Assembly: GCF_001640805.2 (NCBI RefSeq)
Contig: NC_066850.1
Coordinates: 10,574,510-10,638,509, forward strand
DNA: 64,000 nt
Direction of reading: 5' to 3'
Source: Lates calcarifer
Taxonomy: Eukaryota > Chordata > Actinopteri > Centropomidae
The position numbers and the translations under genes are program-made. The notes below the pieces were generated by a model, which saw only the letters and a program-made list of their open reading frames with translations, ran no database searches and was not told the origin of the DNA. Positions 60,729-64,000 of the stretch are shown here, piece after piece. Each line of letters begins with the position of its first letter. Position 1 is the first letter of the stretch.

Positions 60729-62445
60729 CTGGAATTAACAGAAGAAGCTGTTATGATACGGTGACATGGTTGATGATGAGTATTAATAACTCCGCAGGTG
60801 GACTAAGTTTCCAGCTTTACAAAAAAACAAAAAAAAAACTTACTTTGCTGTTTGAAACAAAAATCCCTCCACTCACACTAAAATTTAAGTAAGTGCTTTC
60901 CCACTCCTGCATATTTTCAGCTAACTTCCCCCCCCCAATTATTTATGCTGATTACTGGCCAACTGATGAGTGCCGTGGTCACTGATAAAAGTTGACAAAT
61001 CATGCATCAGCCCCACTTTGCACCATTTTGAAAAGTAAGAACAGTTCTTCAATCTTATCACAATTGTATGTCTAAGACAGCAGCGCAACACCTCATTAAA
61101 AAGCCTTTTCGGACAGCCTAGTTATAACAAAGTGAATGATACTGAAGACTACAATCCTGGCCTTGGGGCACACAGATCCACAGCTTTTCATCCACTTTTT
61201 GATCTACGCCTGCTTGGGATTATCACAATCCAAGGATTTCACCCTTCAGGCCAGTGGGCCACAGTAGGGAGGAGAAATCTGAGGGAAAAAATACAGCGAG
61301 CAAAGCTGGGTGGGTCTGTAAAGCACAAAGGGATCAAAGCCTTTGTGCTTTTCAAAAGAACTTCTTAAAAGAGCACCTAAAACAACAGTAACCCTAAGAC
61401 TGAGGCACACTTCAATAATGGAGCTAAAAATGTATGCTGCCCTGGTTGCATACTAATAAAACATATCTGGAACGCCCCAGAAACAATGGGAGGGGATGGA
61501 AGAGTGAACACGGCCAAACCATGACTGACGGAGAACATCTAATCCAATTACAACAGGTGGGAGCCCAACGTGGATACCGTGTGGTCAGACGGCCTTCATT
61601 CCTCTGAAGACGGACTGTCCTGAAATAACCCCTGCACAAAGCCTGACCCAATGCTGGAGACACCTGACCAAGACATTCCTGATAGTACTTCCAAAACCAG
61701 GTGCAAGCAATTTCTGCAGCTTCGTATTTTTACATGTGTTCTCACACGCAGTACGCAGGTGATAGAAGTGAGAATGCGTAACAGGTGCACTATTACTATT
61801 ATCATCAGAGAATGATAGAATCACTCAGGAAACAAATGTAGATTCTGTGGCATTATCATGTCATCAAACATGTCTTTTCACAAACAACATTTCTGACATA
61901 ACAGAGCAGCAGAACTAAATTGGCATGACGAGCTTTACTCAAAGTTTTTTCTATGTTTGGATCATCTGTGGCACTGAGGAAAAGATTTGGAGAAATCCCA
62001 AAAGCAGAAACTAAATCTGTCCATCTCTGTGTGTGCCAGTTGACGTCAGTGCATGATGAAACTGCTGGAGAAGTCTGGGATAAAGTCATTCAGCAGACAA
62101 CAGGAAACAATAACCTTTCAAGTTTCCCTTGCTAGTCGAGTTACGCGACTGATATGGCATCTTCAAAGTGAAATTGATGCAGAAAGCTTCCGCTCACCGA
62201 GTTCAGGAAGCGGTGAGCTGCCCAGGGACCATTACAGCGCACTCAAACAGGAAGGCAGCCAGATTGTGGGGAGCTAAAATGACATCTGCTAGCGCGATCA
62301 AATAAAGGAGCCATTTCTCAAAATGTGTTTAGCATACATGTTCAAAAGAAGTTCACTTAGTGGAGCAACTTCATGTCAAAAGATCAGTCCTACCTTAAAA
62401 CCTAAAGCTGGTGGTGTCTGTGTTTTTGGGGTGACTCAGCAGTTG

Positions 62446-63638
62446 TGGAGAAAGTACTCAAATCCTTTACTCATGTAAATGTTGCAGTACCACACTGTAA
62501 AAATACTCCGTCACAACTAAAAGTCCTATATTAATGTTTTACTCAAGTAAAATTATGAAAGTATTATCTGCAAAATGAATTTAAATCACAATGTCTAGTA
62601 TTATAAGTATTGTATTAGAGTATTATTATAAATTATGCGTTAACATACAAGGAGTATAACGTTGTAGCTGGTACATACTGAATTTTCAAGACTGATACTA
62701 ATATTGATATAGAGGGGATTCAAAAATATGATAACAGTATATCAACCAATAATATTTTTTTTTATCTGAAAACCATATAAAGAAATTTTGCATTACACTC
62801 CTGTAACATTGGTGGATTCAGGTTGAACAGTTTATAAAGGAAAAGTGACATAATTGATGCGGCAGAACCACAGACGTCTTTTTTTTTCCCTGTCATTCTT
62901 TTTCCTCATCAAAACCAGTTGCCTACATTACCCACAATGCAACTCAGATAGTTCAGTGGGAAATTAGCAATATGCTACTAGCTGCTAATGTAGCCTAAAG
63001 TGGAGAGGAGTTTATTAGATTTCACAGCTCTGTATGGAGCCACAAAAGACTTTGTACAACTTGCAGTAGAAGAAGACTACTAAACTAACTCTGGTGTGTA
63101 AAATCAGTGAACGTCCCCTTTAAAAAGATCTGTGCTGAACATTTCACAGTTCAACTTGTCAGTGCTCTCTGGTGGCCAAACTATCTAACGGTGACACTGT
63201 TTCTAAATTACTTCTACTTACCTATTATTACTTTTAAACTATAGCTGTCAAATAAATGGAATTGTCCAGGTTCTCAAATGTGAGAAATTTCTACTGTTGT
63301 GTTATAGTTGTCACCTTGCACCATAGAATATTGTGACAGGCATTTTTTTTCCTCTTACAATTTTCTGATGTTTTACATACTACGTGCTTACTTGAGAAAA
63401 TAACTGCCAGATTAATCAATAATGAAAATAAATGTTAGTTTCAGCCCTGCTATAAATGTTCATCCTATAGAATGAAACTTGGCAATTCACGTTTGTTTAA
63501 AAAGATCCAGTTGGTTGTGCTATATAGTGGAGTAGAAACATCAAGTTGCATACAATGGAAATATTTTGTACTTAAGTACAGAACTGAAATAGTAATTACA
63601 GTAAATAGTAAATTCACAAAGTTACTTTCCCCTGCTGA
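62446..63638 (+). repeat. Long copy of the gtggaagaagtattcaga family
   Basis: The left end gtggagaaagtactcaaatc matches 4208. The right end (ttttgtacttaagtacagaa, then gtaaatagtaaattcacaaa, gttactttcccctgctg) is the complementary-type terminus. The length suggests internal insertions, one being the repeat at 63350-63455. Confidence 0.6.
63350..63455. repeat. Dispersed AT-rich repeat fragment, probably nested
   Basis: ccagattaatcaataatgaa and tagtttcagccctgctata are typical of the family seen at 8480-8745, here within the element 62446-63638. Confidence 0.5.
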
Positions 63639-64000
63639 GTGTTCGTTATGATAAGTGACTAATTAAAGAGTCTAATGAGCTGATCTTTGCTTGACGGATA
63701 ACACTGAAACAACAAAAGAGCACAAATAACACAAACAAGTCTTTAAACTCTAAATGAACATGCAACAGGGAAAAAAGAAATCAGCTGAGCTTACAGCCAG
63801 AAGAATGAGATATCAGATATACAATATATTACACTGTGCACTGTAAGCAAATGGTTCTGCCCTAACAATAGAATAACTTACCATCAGGATTGGTTAATGG
63901 TTTGAATCCCCCACGAATAAGTCATTTTATGCCATGGATTTAAACAGCACCCTCAAACCAACGCTAAGAGCTAAAACACAGCTGTGCAAACGGGAACGGT

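Larger units (their letters stand above)
60729..64000. other. Probable parpbp intron and repeats
   Basis: Upstream of the parpbp exon at 60728 (minus-strand sense) I see no further convincing exon. The segment contains a long dispersed element (62446-63638) with another repeat inside it (63350-63455). Open frames at 61132-61368 and 61424-61824 have no family resemblance. Confidence 0.5.

Noticed and set aside
63840..64000. Minus-strand GTAAGT at about 63880 as the donor of another parpbp exon
   Set aside because: All three frames upstream of it are closed or lack an acceptor, and its phase does not match the exon at 60728.

Overview
The window is nuclear DNA of a ray-finned fish, most likely a percomorph. 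It has intron-rich genes with GT/AG splice sites, an insulin-like growth factor 1 precursor of typical percomorph form, and many copies of short non-autonomous elements common in perch-like fish genomes. There are no bacterial features, no CRISPR array, and no tRNA or rRNA gene that I can see.

Layout, left to right. (1) 2193-13354, plus strand: the last eleven coding exons of btbd11 (abtb3), an ankyrin-repeat and BTB/BACK scaffold protein; its 5' exons lie off the left edge. (2) 13355 to about 18570: its 3' untranslated region and AT-rich spacer. (3) 18932-25408, plus strand: an eight-exon gene whose product starts with a TIN2-like (TINF2_N) shelterin domain and ends in 21 zinc fingers; this is the most unusual locus here. 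(4) 25409-33442: spacer full of mobile-element remnants, with one stretch that looks like a conserved regulatory element. (5) 33443-46032, plus strand: complete igf1 in five coding exons, with both alternative E-domain segments preserved. Its second intron (9.3 kb) holds L1-like reverse transcriptase debris and possible regulatory elements. (6) 46033-56394: igf1 3' region and spacer with candidate regulatory stretches. (7) 56395-58667, plus strand: complete pmch, with TATA box and polyadenylation signal. (8) 59694-60728, minus strand: the last two exons of parpbp (PARI), tail to tail with pmch and ending in a PCNA-binding box. (9) 60729-64000: probably parpbp intron, largely repeats.

The igf1-pmch-parpbp order and orientation match the human 12q23 block as I remember it. 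In humans BTBD11 lies farther away on the same arm and TINF2 is on another chromosome, so the TIN2-domain zinc-finger gene looks like a lineage-specific resident. The genes are unrelated in function (synaptic scaffold, putative DNA-binding protein, growth hormone effector, neuropeptide, recombination regulator); what they share is synteny and perhaps regulatory landscape.

Exon boundaries come from reading frame plus GT/AG sites and were checked for phase. All join cleanly except one junction in the zinc-finger gene (20819/20972), which is one base out of phase. Family assignments rest on remembered protein motifs; no database search was run.
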